Shown here: one piece after another, positions 25,301-38,340 of the stretch
Numbering within the stretch: the stretch's first letter is position 1
How the letters are laid out: each line of letters begins with the position of its first letter
Source of the DNA: Chaetoderma sp. LZ-2023a
Lineage: Eukaryota; Mollusca; Caudofoveata; Chaetodermatida; Chaetodermatidae
Length of the DNA: 64,000 bases
NCBI GenBank assembly: GCA_034401795.1
Contig: JAVVLW010002824.1
Span: 62,001 to 126,000, forward strand
Direction of reading: 5' to 3'
Translations under genes and position numbers: made by a program
Notes under the pieces: generated by a model
Database searches by the model: none
The model's input: only the letters and a program-made list of their open reading frames with translations
Told to the model about the DNA's origin: nothing

Positions 25301-28300
25301 GCAGTCATTTAATTTTTACATTTTCAAAAAATGTTGCGGCAACAATTTTATACAGGTCGCTGCACATTTATACACGCAACAACATGTGTATGTATATGCC
25401 TGTACACACATGCATGCCAAAATGCATGCATACATGTGCGACCGCATGGTTGTGGATTTGTGGCTGGATTTGCAGCCGCATGTTGCAGATATGCGGTTGC
25501 AGTACATATAATCTTATAACATGGTTCAAATTCAATCCCTTTTCTCACTCCATCACAAGCAGTTGGACATGTATTTTAACTGCAGTGTAGTTAGGTAGCC
25601 TTAGGCAGACAGAAGATTTCTTTGAAGAACCTTGTAACTTGAATGCTTGCTAGATTTATCCTATAACCAATATGCTGAGACATAAATGTTTTGAATGTAA
25701 CGAGGAAGGTAGCAAAAATCTAGACAGTGAAGATGAAGAAATGACAGAGATGAAGAGTGAAGATGATGAGCCAATGGAGTCGGAGAGTGAAGCTGGTGAT
25801 GCCTCAGGGGAGTCTGAGAGTGAAGATGAATGTGAAGATGAAAAAGAAGCCATAGGCAATCAGGAACTATTCGCCATATTCCAAAACATTAAGCAGGTCT
25901 TAGACGCTGAACAATCAGGTTTAGAAGATGAGGATGATGAAGTGAACACAGACCCAAATGGTGTAGGCAATGTGTCTATTTCCATATATGCTGATTCTTT
26001 AGTTGCAAAGTGTGTAGACATAATGTTCCCAGTGGAGACGATTACAGAACTCTATGCTCATTAAAATATTTCGTCAGGAAACTAAAGATTTTATCACCGA
26101 GGGGTACACATATGATAAAGCAGTCTTTTTTCAGGAACAATCTAGATGCTGACGATAATGATGATGATTCCGGTGATGATGGATCTGATCCATAAGGAAT
26201 CAGTCAACCCATCGATAAATGGATCTCCAGAACATTGACTATTTGTTTATGCTACAGAATCTATGTTTTATCATATTGTAAATATGGGATTGTCTTGTGG
26301 GAAGTCATGACCCCGCAGGATGTCTTATAATTCACTTAAGTCCAAAAAGAAATTATATTTTGAGAATACCAGGTGAGCTAAAAGTCCAGGTGAGCCAAAG
26401 ATGGATGCAATAGATGTGCATCAATGATAATTGCGACATACAATTTAGTAGGCAATGGACAGGACATGGACAGGGTAGTGTCCTTTAGGAATTAATAACA
26501 GAATTGAAATTTATTGATAAACTATATGTCACTCATTTGATGGCATGCAACAACAACACATTCCGTAATGTTGTTAGTTAGCTGACAGAACACATCAAAC
26601 CAGAACCGGTCTCTACCACTTTGTCTATATGAGGCGCAATCTTCATGGAAGAATTGGGCAGAGCATGATTGGTTAGAATGACGTTATAACCTATAGAGAG
26701 TAGACTTGTGCGCCAGGCAAAGGATGGAGGAATCACTGATTGGCTGAGAGGACCAATCAGTTATCAGGTCAGAACTTCTAGGAAGAAATAAGCAGAGATT
26801 GATTGGTGGACTGATTGTTCGGCCAGTCAAAATGTGCTTATGGAACACCTAGAAGAGTTGTACGAATAGATAGGAATAGATTCTGAGAGAAGTTGTACGT
26901 TTCTGCAAAATGTATAAAGGCATGGATTAAGAGTATATAAGGAGAGATTTCACTTAGATAATTTAATCCATCACCATCTGTAATTCACTAAGTACCTCGT
27001 GTGTGCTTAGTTTTAAGCTGTGGCTTGTATGCCTAACGAAGCTCTGATATTAGTAAACAGGATTAGGACTTGTAAATAAAGTATTAATCTTACGTATATG
27101 TAAGACCCGCCTTTGTTAGGCAATAGGAATCTAGCCGAGCTGGGAGTAACACCCAGTCCTTACTTGGAACTTAGAATAGTCAGATAAGCCCAGCAGTCTC
27201 AAGATAAATATTGTCTATCCACCATCAGTCAGACGAGGCGAGCCGACTGCAGTTATCCTTCCTCCCCACCGACGACCGTTGTCGCAGCAACACTTTCCAG
27301 TCATCGGTAGTGAAGCGGGATCCGTCATTGTATATATATATATATACAGTAAGCAGAAGTAAGAAGTTCCCGACACGACCCCTTTGAAGAATAGAAACCC
27401 GAAATCTTCAATATGTAATATATATTTTCTTAAAATGTAAAATATGGATACAAATAAAACAGTGGTTCTTTATGTGCATGTTGATTTGATGATTGTGGCT
27501 ATATATCCAGTCGGCCCCCCACAACCCTCAATATACAAATCAGAGTGGGTGCTGTTGATGTTGGTGGTGATGGTGGGGTTGGTGGTTGGTGGAGGTAGTG
27601 GCTGGTGGTGGTGGTGGATGGCTGGTGGTGGATGCTGGTGGTGGGTTAATATTTGGTTGTGGGTGTTAGTGCTCAGTGGTTGGCGGTGGCTGTTGGTGGT
27701 CGTGGTGCTGGTGGCAGTTGTGGTGAAGGGGGTGGGTGGTAGTGGGTCTGTGGTGGTAGAGGGGTGGTTGTGGTGATGGTGGTGGTCGTGGTGGGTGTTG
27801 GTAGTAGGTGGTTGTGGCCACAATGTCTAGACAATGGATAGCCAGCTATATTATTTTTGTTGTTGGGGCCTCATTGACTAGGTACACATAACGCATTCAT
27901 GCTGACATAAGCACGTGTGCATACGAGAGGGACCTTTATTAAACCCTCATTGAAATAACCTCTCCATCCTATATGATATTTTGCACAGACCACGCTTCCA
28001 CAAATTCGGACCAGAATGTCCATACAAATGGATATCCGTCAGAGTCAGTCATTCCAATGATACATTTTCAAAAATTGTCTTCTGTAGGTCTGCAAATATG
28101 AATTTGAAGAAATTCGATAGGCGTTGATTGGTGGGTGAGTGTTGGTGGCGGGGTGGGGTTAATGCATGGCGTTGGGTGTAGGTCGTGGTGGTGGTGGTGG
28201 TGGTGGTGGTATTGTGTTGTTGTTGTTTAGTGGTTGGTGGTGTATGTCAGTACTGGTGGTAGTGGTGATAGTCGTTCTGGTGGTGCTAGTGGCGGTGGTG

Positions 28301-30137
28301 GTGAAGGTGGTGGGTGGTTGTGTTGAGGCTGGTGGTGGTGATGCTGGTGTGTGTTGGTGGTGATGATGATGGTGGTGGTGGTGGTGGTTGGTGCTGGTGG
28401 ATGTTGGTGGGCGTTTGCTGGCACAATGTCTAGACAAATGGATAGCTAGCAGAGCCAGCCAATGATAATTTTTTAGAAATAGTCTTCTCTTGGTCTGCAA
28501 ATGGACATTTTCTATGAGAAAATTGAAATTTTCTTGGAGAAATTCGAGGGTTAAAGGGTTAAAGGGTTAACAAAATCTATAGCGCCCATGTAATGGTGTA
28601 ACATGAGGTGGTCGCTTAGGGAAGGGTTGACTGAATTTTATAGTAAAAACATGGTTATACCGTATCACTGCTGTGTAGCTCAAAAGGATATATTTATATT
28701 TGACGTGTAGTAAACGACCATCTATGATTATGCTACTATGCTCGTAATGTGGCTCTTAACGTCATGAATGATAAGGCATTCGGTCTCCAACCAGCTCCCC
28801 ACAATGACTACTGTTAACATATGAGCACCATGAATTAAAAATGCGTTAATCTTTAGTGGTAAACAACAATAGCTGGTGAGCGGATTCACACGTTATTATC
28901 GATTTTTAAAAACTCGCATCGAGAACATTGTAATATCTTGCCAAATATCAATCTCATGTCATTTGTTCACCAGAACATTATGTATGTGAGTGCACTCAAA
29001 TAATCAAGTGCTAACACTCGACTCCATCGTGGCAAGATGTACACTCTCATGCAGTATAATTAATGTATTTTATAGTCTGTGATATGAAATACATATTTTA
29101 TGAAAAACATTCAACAGCAATCAGCAGCGTGGTTTCCAAAAAAGGGTAGTAAAAGTGTGTCCAGGCATGTAGATATACATGTTGCCGCATGCATACATGT
29201 ACAGCCGCCTGCATAGCACAACATTTTTTGAAAATGTAATAAGTAAATGACTGCCACTTTAAAGACCACTCCTTAAATAGATAGATAAAACTATCTATAT
29301 AATATTATACAACATCGCTTAGTTTACCTATATAAAACCAGTGTAACACAATGCTCTGATTTTTTTGAAAATTAAATGACTGGGAGATGCCGCCCCACCC
29401 CGCCGCAAATCCACAACATGCGGCCACAAATCTGCGACATGTGGCTGCAAATCCGCAATATGCTGCCGCAAATCCACAATATGCGGCTGCAAATCCGCAA
29501 CATGTGGCCACACATGTATGCATGCATTTTGGCGTGCATGTGTGTCCGGGTATGTACATACACATGTTGCCGCGTGTATAAATGTGCAGCCGCCTGTATA
29601 AAATTGGGGTCACAAAATTTTTTTGAAAATTTAATAATTAAATAACTGCCACTTTAAAGACCACTCCTTAAATATGATAGATACATGATTATTATCTATA
29701 TAATATTATACAGCATCGCTTAGTTTGCCTTTATATTATATTACTCGTGTTACACAATGTTCTGATTTTTTTGAAAATTAAATGACTGGGGCAGTTTCAA
29801 AATATCCTTTTAACCACGAAGGCGGGTTTGGGGGGGGAGCACTTGACCTCCTGACATATACACACCAATCATCACTTATGAAAAATAGCGGCCACCAACT
29901 CATTTAGAACAATAGCGTCCACCTACATGAACAATGGCGTCCACCCGCTCATAGCGAATTGACCTCGTGTACACACCAATCATTAGTGATTGAAAGGGGC
30001 TGGCTGTCAGCTATTGTTCTCCAACAATTGCACTTGACCTCGTGACATATACCCATCAATCATTTTTGACAGGAGAAAAATAGCAGACAGCCGGTCCCTT
30101 AACTACTGCCTTAATGGGCCACGATTTGAGAACCATG

Positions 30138-30194
<57 letters not shown>

Positions 30195-31797
30195 ATGATG
30201 ACGACGATGATGATGATGATGACGACGATGATGATGATGACGATGCTGATTCTTACAATTCCATAAATTAGTTGTCGTGTATGCACATTTTCTTATAATG
30301 ACACCTTTGAATGTTTTAAAAACTTAATTTGTTGCAATGTCATGAGAATTTCACCCAATGACATTTTTTTATATCAAATTTGGCATTGACCTTGATGCAT
30401 GTTCTTTACCTCTTTTAAACTTAGCTTGTTGCAATGGCATGGCAATTTGGCCCACTTCATATTTATTTGATCAATTTTGACGTTGATCTTGAACCCTGAC
30501 TTAGGGCATGACTTTGATGTTTGATCACTTAAAAAGCATCACAAATTGAATGAAGATCCTAATTATTGGTAGAAATGGCATCTCAAATGTGTTGTTTCTA
30601 GATTGCCAGGGTGTGTAAATGTAAGAGTTTGGTCAGATTTTGGCTTTATTTGTTACATTTTTACTTTGACCTTGACATTGGCGCATGCCCTTGAGATTTT
30701 ATAATCTAAACGGTATCACCCAAAGATATTGATATAGTGGCTAGATGTCCCCTGCACATACCATCGATATAGGGTTAGTTGTCGCGACCTCCGGTGAAGT
30801 GAGTTCAGTAAATCGCAATTGCGCATGACAGGGTATTCACGGACTGGCTGACGCAGACGATCAGCTGCATATATAGCTTACAAAAATTACCAAATTATCT
30901 TTTGCTAATTTGAAGAGAAATTGAACAGACGCAAATTTACATATTTTTATCAGAAATAAAATTGTATTGCCTATAATATTAATTTTGACACTTTATTCGA
31001 CTACGTACTATGTTTAGTAACAGAAACACATTATTTTGCAGACGATGCATCGATGCATCCGGTGAGAAAATATTGAACACTGAAATACCGCTTTTGAGAT
31101 GGTTACGGGCGATCTAGCAAGTATATACTAAATCTATCGCATCGCCAAACTATAGCTAGAAATGAGACGACAAGTGTGTTTCAACGTCGCCAGTGTGTGT
31201 AACTGTATGAATGTGGTCAGATTTCGGCGTCTCCTGGCCAAATTTTGTGATGACCTTGGCATTAACATATGACATTGACTAATTGCCACCTCAAAATCAT
31301 CACCAATGGAATGGGAATCATAACGTTAGGTGGAAATGAGACCTCAAATTTGTTTTAAGTTACTTACTTCCAAAATTATATCCATTTGACTATTCACCCA
31401 TGTATAATATCGGCCATTTTGGATTTGAGCCGACAGCGAGGTTTTCCCATCGGCAGATACTGGTGCAGAAGTTTTTGTGTTGTGTTATATTACCAATGAA
31501 CCCGCTTAGGGTGAGAAAGCCGTTCGTTACTGCGCGTATGCGCGCATAACAGAGAACGGGTACTCGGATGCGCATGACCCTCGTTGGAAACACCTTAACT
31601 TTAAGAGGCTTTCGACACATACATGCGTAGATATTCAGGTAACGACTTTTTCCTTTATTTTCTTGCTTCAATGCAGCGCCGGCTGTATAAACAAGACCAG
31701 TTGGCAATTCCTGAATGTAAATATACAATACTGAATAACAGTTGTCAGAACAATAGTTTTAGATTATCGTCTAAATTCCGTTATACAAGTGTTCATG

Positions 31798-31828
<31 letters not shown>

Positions 31829-32306
31829 ACTACTACACTACTGCTACTGTTGCTACAACTGAGTAGTAAAGTAGTGGGGGGGGGGGGGGCAGGGGCAGTG
31901 TGTGCTGTTGTTTTCGTCCACTCATGCGTGACTAATTGATGATTAATGTTTTTTTAATGTGACATTAACGTTTTTACCATGTGTGTCAGTAAACCATGTT
32001 GGGATGGAGTGGGCGTTTGTCTGATCCCTCTATGCTGTATGTAGTTCCTTCAAAAGAAAATGGATATCAGTAATGCTAGTACGGTGCACCTTCAGCAGCT
32101 ATTGTTATCCTAAATATGGGTTAATTATGCAAATGAGGTCACATGAACCCGCATTTTAACCCGTGTTGGGTGAGAGCGGCGAGTTGGCTTTGACCCCTTG
32201 ACCCCGCATAGTATACCGTATGTGTGGGCGTGTAGAATTGTTCATACTTTTATCTTTACCCCAACCCCACCCCCCCCCTTTACGACTCAGTTGCTGCTGC
32301 TGATAT

Positions 32307-32355
<49 letters not shown>

Positions 32356-35300
32356 GCTACTGCTGCTGCTGCTGCTGCTGCTGCGGCTGCTGCGGCTGCT
32401 GCGGCTGCTGCTGCTGCTGTTGTTGTTACTGCTGCTGCGGCTACTGCTGCTGCTGCTGCTACTACTACTACTACTGCTACGGCTACTGTTGCTCTTATTA
32501 CTGCTGCTGCTCCTGCTGCTGTTGCTGCTGCATACTACTACTTCTACTGTTGCTATTGCTTTTGTAATTGCTGCTGCTGTTGCTGCTGCAGCTGTTTCTG
32601 CTTCAGCTGCTCCTGCTTCTACTGCTTTATGCCACATTAAGTGAAATCTGTAAATTAACATCCACATTTCTTGTTAACGTGAATGTGTTTGGAGTACGCC
32701 CTATTTTTAGTCGTCATTTTAATATTAAAAAATAAGGTAAACAAGTTCTCCGCAATTTATGCTTTGGAGCACGAGATTTTCTACATCCTAGTTGTACTTA
32801 TTCATTTGTACTTACATAAAATGTTTCAAAGATTTAAACATATCCAACAAGATAAATGGATTGAAAGAAAGATGGGCAGAGGGATGGGTTGACCCACATA
32901 GTAAGAGGCGTCTTACAATCTCCACAATAAAATGTGTATATTCACACTAAAATCCTTGAGAATAAAATTTAAAATTGTATACTTTTAGACGCTTGAACTG
33001 TCTACCTAGATGTAATAAAACGAAATAATGTTTAAGATATCATGGTTTTATTCAGCATAAATTAATAATAATGTTTGAGTCTTGAAGTTGAATGAGGGAC
33101 TCGGGTCTCTAATTCAATTTTACAAAGCAAAGAATCAGATTAATTTAAACGAAATGAAATCATCATATGTTAGGATGTATTTCCCTTCATTATAATTTCA
33201 TTACACTTTAAAAATATTGTATTTTGAAGCATTTTGGTATGAATATACACCTTTAATCAATATGTTGCAAGTAGAAATTAAGTTATCGAAGTCAACCTCA
33301 ACCTAGGACGCGAGGTGTTTGAGCGCCTCTAGTCCTCTCTTTATGTAGACAATAATTGGCGCGACCTTTAAACCTTTATATAGTATCCGCTTCCGTGAAT
33401 GTTTGTGTGCTCTTTCTAGATTCACATCTGTAGCAGAATCGATCTATTGATACCAGATATCTGACAATCGGCTTAATATTGCTAAAAATTGCTACCGTTC
33501 ATCTATATAGTACCCAACCAACATCCAAGTCAATAGCAGGCATATGCCTGTCACATACGCATATGGAATATACTAGACAGACACGCGGTCAGGATAAAGT
33601 CCTTGTTAATTATATATAAATTAATAATAAAATATGTGACTTTTTAACTGGAACTGTCTTGGCGTCAATTCTCAGTTATCGAGCTTTACATGTAAGAGGG
33701 AGATGATACATGATGAACTCAACGTAATTTCATTAGCACACCTCATATTCAGCTTTCAATCCTCCTGTACGTTTTTGCTCCACAACATAGTCCCACAGAT
33801 CGTTTACGGCAATACCTTCATCTGTGGCTAAGGTCCGCAATGGTAAAACATTGTAGTATACGTCCCCTTCATCGTCCACATATGAGTCCGCTACATCCAC
33901 CTTGGTTTCGTTGGAAACAACTATGTCTGGTCTTGCAAAATCTAGACAACAGAATGAATGCATGAACATGATTCTTATTACATAAGTTCCAATGGAACTT
34001 TCCAAGTTTATCCATCCACCATATGGCGTCATAATCAACTACGTGACGTGTAGGATGCCGTTATAATCATGACGTCATGAATGATTCGAAATAGTCCGTC
34101 TTTAGCGCTTAATAGTCCGACACGTAGTACGAATTGTATGTCTTTACCATTTAATAAACATTTTGGTTTATTAAATATTAAAAACACACAATTCAAAAAA
34201 CCTGCCGAACTATTCAGCTTTTTATCATGACCTCAATTACACCATTCATGCCGTAATTGATAATGGCGTCAGCCTACATGTGACGTAGTAAATTATGACG
34301 GCATATGAGTGATCGATGGAGTGGATTTGTCTATTATAAATCTAGTTAAGATATATGATCAGAATAAACTTCAAAGTTGTTCTGTTTGCAATAAATAAAC
34401 ATCCCTGATAAATAAATGGCATTCTGACCAGGTGGGCTAATAGAAATATCTTTCACCGGTACGTGTCCTTTGAGTTATTCGGATGCAATAAAATTAGACA
34501 ATATTTAGGAAAATTCAGTGGCCATCGCCTTCTTCGGAACCACAATTTTAAATTGATATCAGCAACCGCCATTATTTGGGATTCCATTGTGTTCACTGAT
34601 GTGCAATGCTTAGAATATAATCCCATTCCAGTAACGATAATAGGCATTGTACTGTTGCTATCTAAGGCAGCCACACCTATATTAAATTCTTCACAGATTG
34701 ATCAGTGACTGGCCTTTAATATCAGTAGCTAATACATTTAAAGTACATTTAGCTAGGCCTATGCTACATACATTATCGAGAGGCTGAGTGAAATATGTTC
34801 GAAACTGTGCACTCAGTATGTAATCATTATGATGCGCTGGTCAAACCTACTCGTCTATAGGAATATATTTCGCATTGGTTCTCGATTACGTATATGATAC
34901 AGGCCTAACCAAGTGTATATCCTCTGCATTCTCTGTATTTTCTTCATACTGTACACCTTAGTTGAGTATTTTTAAACGATACTGAAGAAGGGAAAGAACA
35001 ATACTAAGCCTGATAGTTACCGTCGCATCAGCTTATTAATCTGTGCGAGAAGGCATATGGAAACAATGGCGAACTCCCGACTGAGGTTGTACACGGAGGC
35101 GGCAAACAACATCATAGCCAAAGAACAGACAGGGTTTCGCAGATGCAGGTCGAGAGAAGATCAAGTTGCCTATGTCGCCCAGGGCATTGAGGATGCCCTT
35201 CCGGGGAAGCAGTCTGGGTATATCTTAAAAATGCCTACGACAAAGTATGGAAGGACGGACTGCTTTTGAAGGTGAAAAGATGCAACATCATCATTAACAT

Positions 35301-37230
35301 GCTCACATGGACACAGAACAGCACGAGTACAAATCGATGGCTTTAAAGATAAGAGGAAAAAGTTAAAAACGGTGTTCCCCAAGGTGGAGTACTATTACCA
35401 AAACCTTTCCCCCTCTTCATAAATGATATGATTAAGATTCTTCCAATAAATGTCAATGCTGCACAGCATTTAACCTATCCACCAAAGTAAAGGCAGCCGA
35501 TCTGATCTTCAAAGGAGAGTCTCTCTCAGAAGACATATCTGGGAGTCACTTTAGTCAATATTGTAACATGGAGAAATCAAATAAACAACACTGCATCAAA
35601 GGCCCGACAACGGTTAGCTCTCATGAAAAGGTTAGCTGGTACGAACTGGGGAGCAGAATGAGACAACCTTGAACAAAGTCTACACATGCAGTGTTCGCCC
35701 TCTTCTGGAATATGGTGCATCAGCCTAGTCAACTGCAGCCAAGTCCAATCTCAGCAAGCTCTGCAAAATACAAAAACAAGCTCTTCGTATCTTCAACGAT
35801 GCTATGCGATCTACACCAATTGTTAAACATGAAAAGGTCACAGGTCTCCAACCTCTCGAGGATAGACGAAATGCCAGTGATTCTACAAGTCGGGAAGTTT
35901 AACGACTTGGTGACCACCCAATGTATGAGAGAATGCAGGATCCACAAAAATGAAGACTCAAACGTCAAAGTCTCACAAGCCTTTGTAGAGACCTAACAAA
36001 GAGATTACCTTCTATCCAGAATATTGATCCCGCCCGACTATGTACTCATAGCCCAGGGCCACCACACCTGACACAAATCAGCTTTATTATCAGAGACTCC
36101 ATATATGACATTTCTAACTAGAGCTCACACTCCAGTATGGAACCAAGAACCATATCAGTGGATGTCTTAAATGAAAAGTATCAACAAAATCAATGGGTGC
36201 ATGCCTTCACTGATGGATCCGCATCAGACGCAGTTACAAATGGTGGTGGAGGTATTTTCATCAACTATCCATGTGTCAGGAAAGTAGAAATTGCCATCCC
36301 AACAGGCCATATCTGCTCCAAATGCAAAGCAGAAAATAAAGCACTTGAAATGGCCGCTGATGTATTATCAACAGACTAACTATCACAGGGTGTAAATATA
36401 GTCTTCCTCGCTGATGCACTCTCTGTATTACAAGCTCTCAACTCTCAAAGCTGAGAATTAACTGATTTGACTAACAATTTGCAGCAATTGTCACTCAATG
36501 CCAGAACTGTTATCCCCCAATGGATCCCATCTCATTGCAAAATCTTAGGAAATGAAAGAGCCGGCGTACTAGCAAAAGTGGGTCCTACTAATGAACAACA
36601 TCATGATCGCTGCTCACTCAAACAGGTCAAGACGGCGGTCAAGCAAGCATTAAAGACAAAATGTAGAGGTGAGCATCAAGAACACGAATCAGCACCCATC
36701 CATGATCAGCTGTACACAAGAGAACAAGTGATAATTTTCATCTCCGTTTAGGACACTGCAGGCTGCATGCTCACGTGTACAACAAACTGAAGATCGGCAC
36801 ATCTGCAGTGTGCCCCTGTGGGACCTGCCAAGAAACAGTTACGCCCATCTTTCAGGATTGCCCACGTTTCAATGAGCAGCGTCGCAGATAATGGCTGTCA
36901 ACAACATCCCTCAATAAAAGCTGTGCGGGGATACAGACAACCTGGCTAACACAGCCAACTTTATCCAGATGCGCGACCGTCAGTGTAGTCAAACATGAAC
37001 GCAAGCAGAAGAAGAAAAACGTATGTTGCGTAAATCGCAGTTCCTTCTTAGAAATCACCCATCCACCCCACCCCTACTCCTCCAGTAACTCACGGCCGAC
37101 TCACCTAGCTTTTTAATTGAAGATCGTATTACCATAGCCGTATTGTTGGATACACACAGCGAAGATTTCGTACTTGTTTCATTGGTCTTTTTCGAACCAC
37201 CAGCTTTTCTCCTCCTGTTATATTTAGTGT

Positions 37231-37275
<45 letters not shown>

Positions 37276-37924
37276 GTGGAGGCGGTGGTGAGGTGGTGGT
37301 GGTGGTTGTGTTGGTGGTGGTAGTGGTTGTGGTGGTGGTTGGGGTGATGGTATATACCATGTTTCTTAAATATATATATAGGTGGTTCTGTATGATATAT
37401 TGTTTACAGGAAAATTTACAAGAATCTAACTTTTCCATTAAAAGGCCGTATTCACCCATAACTTTGGATCTAAAGAGCCGAATCCTTCAAAATGCGCATT
37501 TGGCTACCATGCGTGAGGCATATACCAATTTGCATATAAATATCTTAAGCAATTCCGTATGATATGCTTTTCCCCATAATAATTTGGAATGACGGCTAGG
37601 ATGAGGAAAACATCAGAAGGCACATCTGTGTATCATTACAATATTTCAAGCAGTACTATTTGATATACTGTTTACAAGTAAATTGAAAAGAAAATCACGA
37701 GTGTTTGCACTACAAAGCCAAATCTGAGCGACTATATTTGACATACAAAAGAGAAATTTTCAACACGCATATCTGGGCATCATAAGGGAGGTATGTAATA
37801 GAGTTCTTAACAGTATTTAGCGCAAATCTGTACAATATGCCGCTTTTGTGAACATTTAGAAAAATCGTGGTTTCTTTCATTACAAAGCTCATTCACCACA
37901 ACCCCCCCCCCCAACACACACACA

Positions 37925-37983
<59 letters not shown>

Positions 37984-38198
37984 GCACACACACAAATATG
38001 GCAATGCCATAGCAAATGTTGATTATGAAATCATTGCATTTACATTGTACTGCTATTCTACGTCAGCAACAGATCCGTATTAATAACTAGCACGGCCATT
38101 TGCCTCTTTCCAACCATCACTTAGGCATTGGATTAAGTAGCCATGTCATAGTAAACCTCAAACAGATTTTCATCTAGTTGTCACAAGTTAAGTTGTGT

Positions 38199-38229
<31 letters not shown>

Positions 38230-38246
38230 GATGGTGACGACGATGG

Positions 38247-38284
<38 letters not shown>

Positions 38285-38297
38285 GTGACGACGATGG

Positions 38298-38340
<43 letters not shown>

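Larger units (their letters stand above)
24638..30107. mobile_element. 5.47-kb element with long terminal inverted repeats and 6-bp target duplication
   Basis: Both ends read inward AGTAG(C/T)TAAGGGACCGG, and the arms match over about 0.87 kb (24638-25500 against 29150-30107, with an extra partial copy of the inner arm at 29150-29390). The flanks carry the direct repeat GCCTTA (24632-24637 and 30108-30113). The CXC copy at 22.3 kb, in opposite orientation, has a single GCCTTA at the matching position. Six-bp duplications, long TIRs and a terminal AG fit Polinton/Maverick-type elements, but I see no polymerase, integrase or capsid gene. It may be a non-autonomous derivative; another family with 6-bp duplication is possible. 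Confidence 0.82.

Noticed and set aside
27444-28500. Gly/Val/Trp-rich and Thr/His/Pro-rich frames around 27.4-28.5 kb
   Set aside because: They follow GTG-rich arrays on either strand and have no non-repetitive part.
32198-32667. Poly-Leu (plus) and poly-Ser (minus) frames of more than 120 aa
   Set aside because: They simply translate the CTG/CTA array at 32287-32640.
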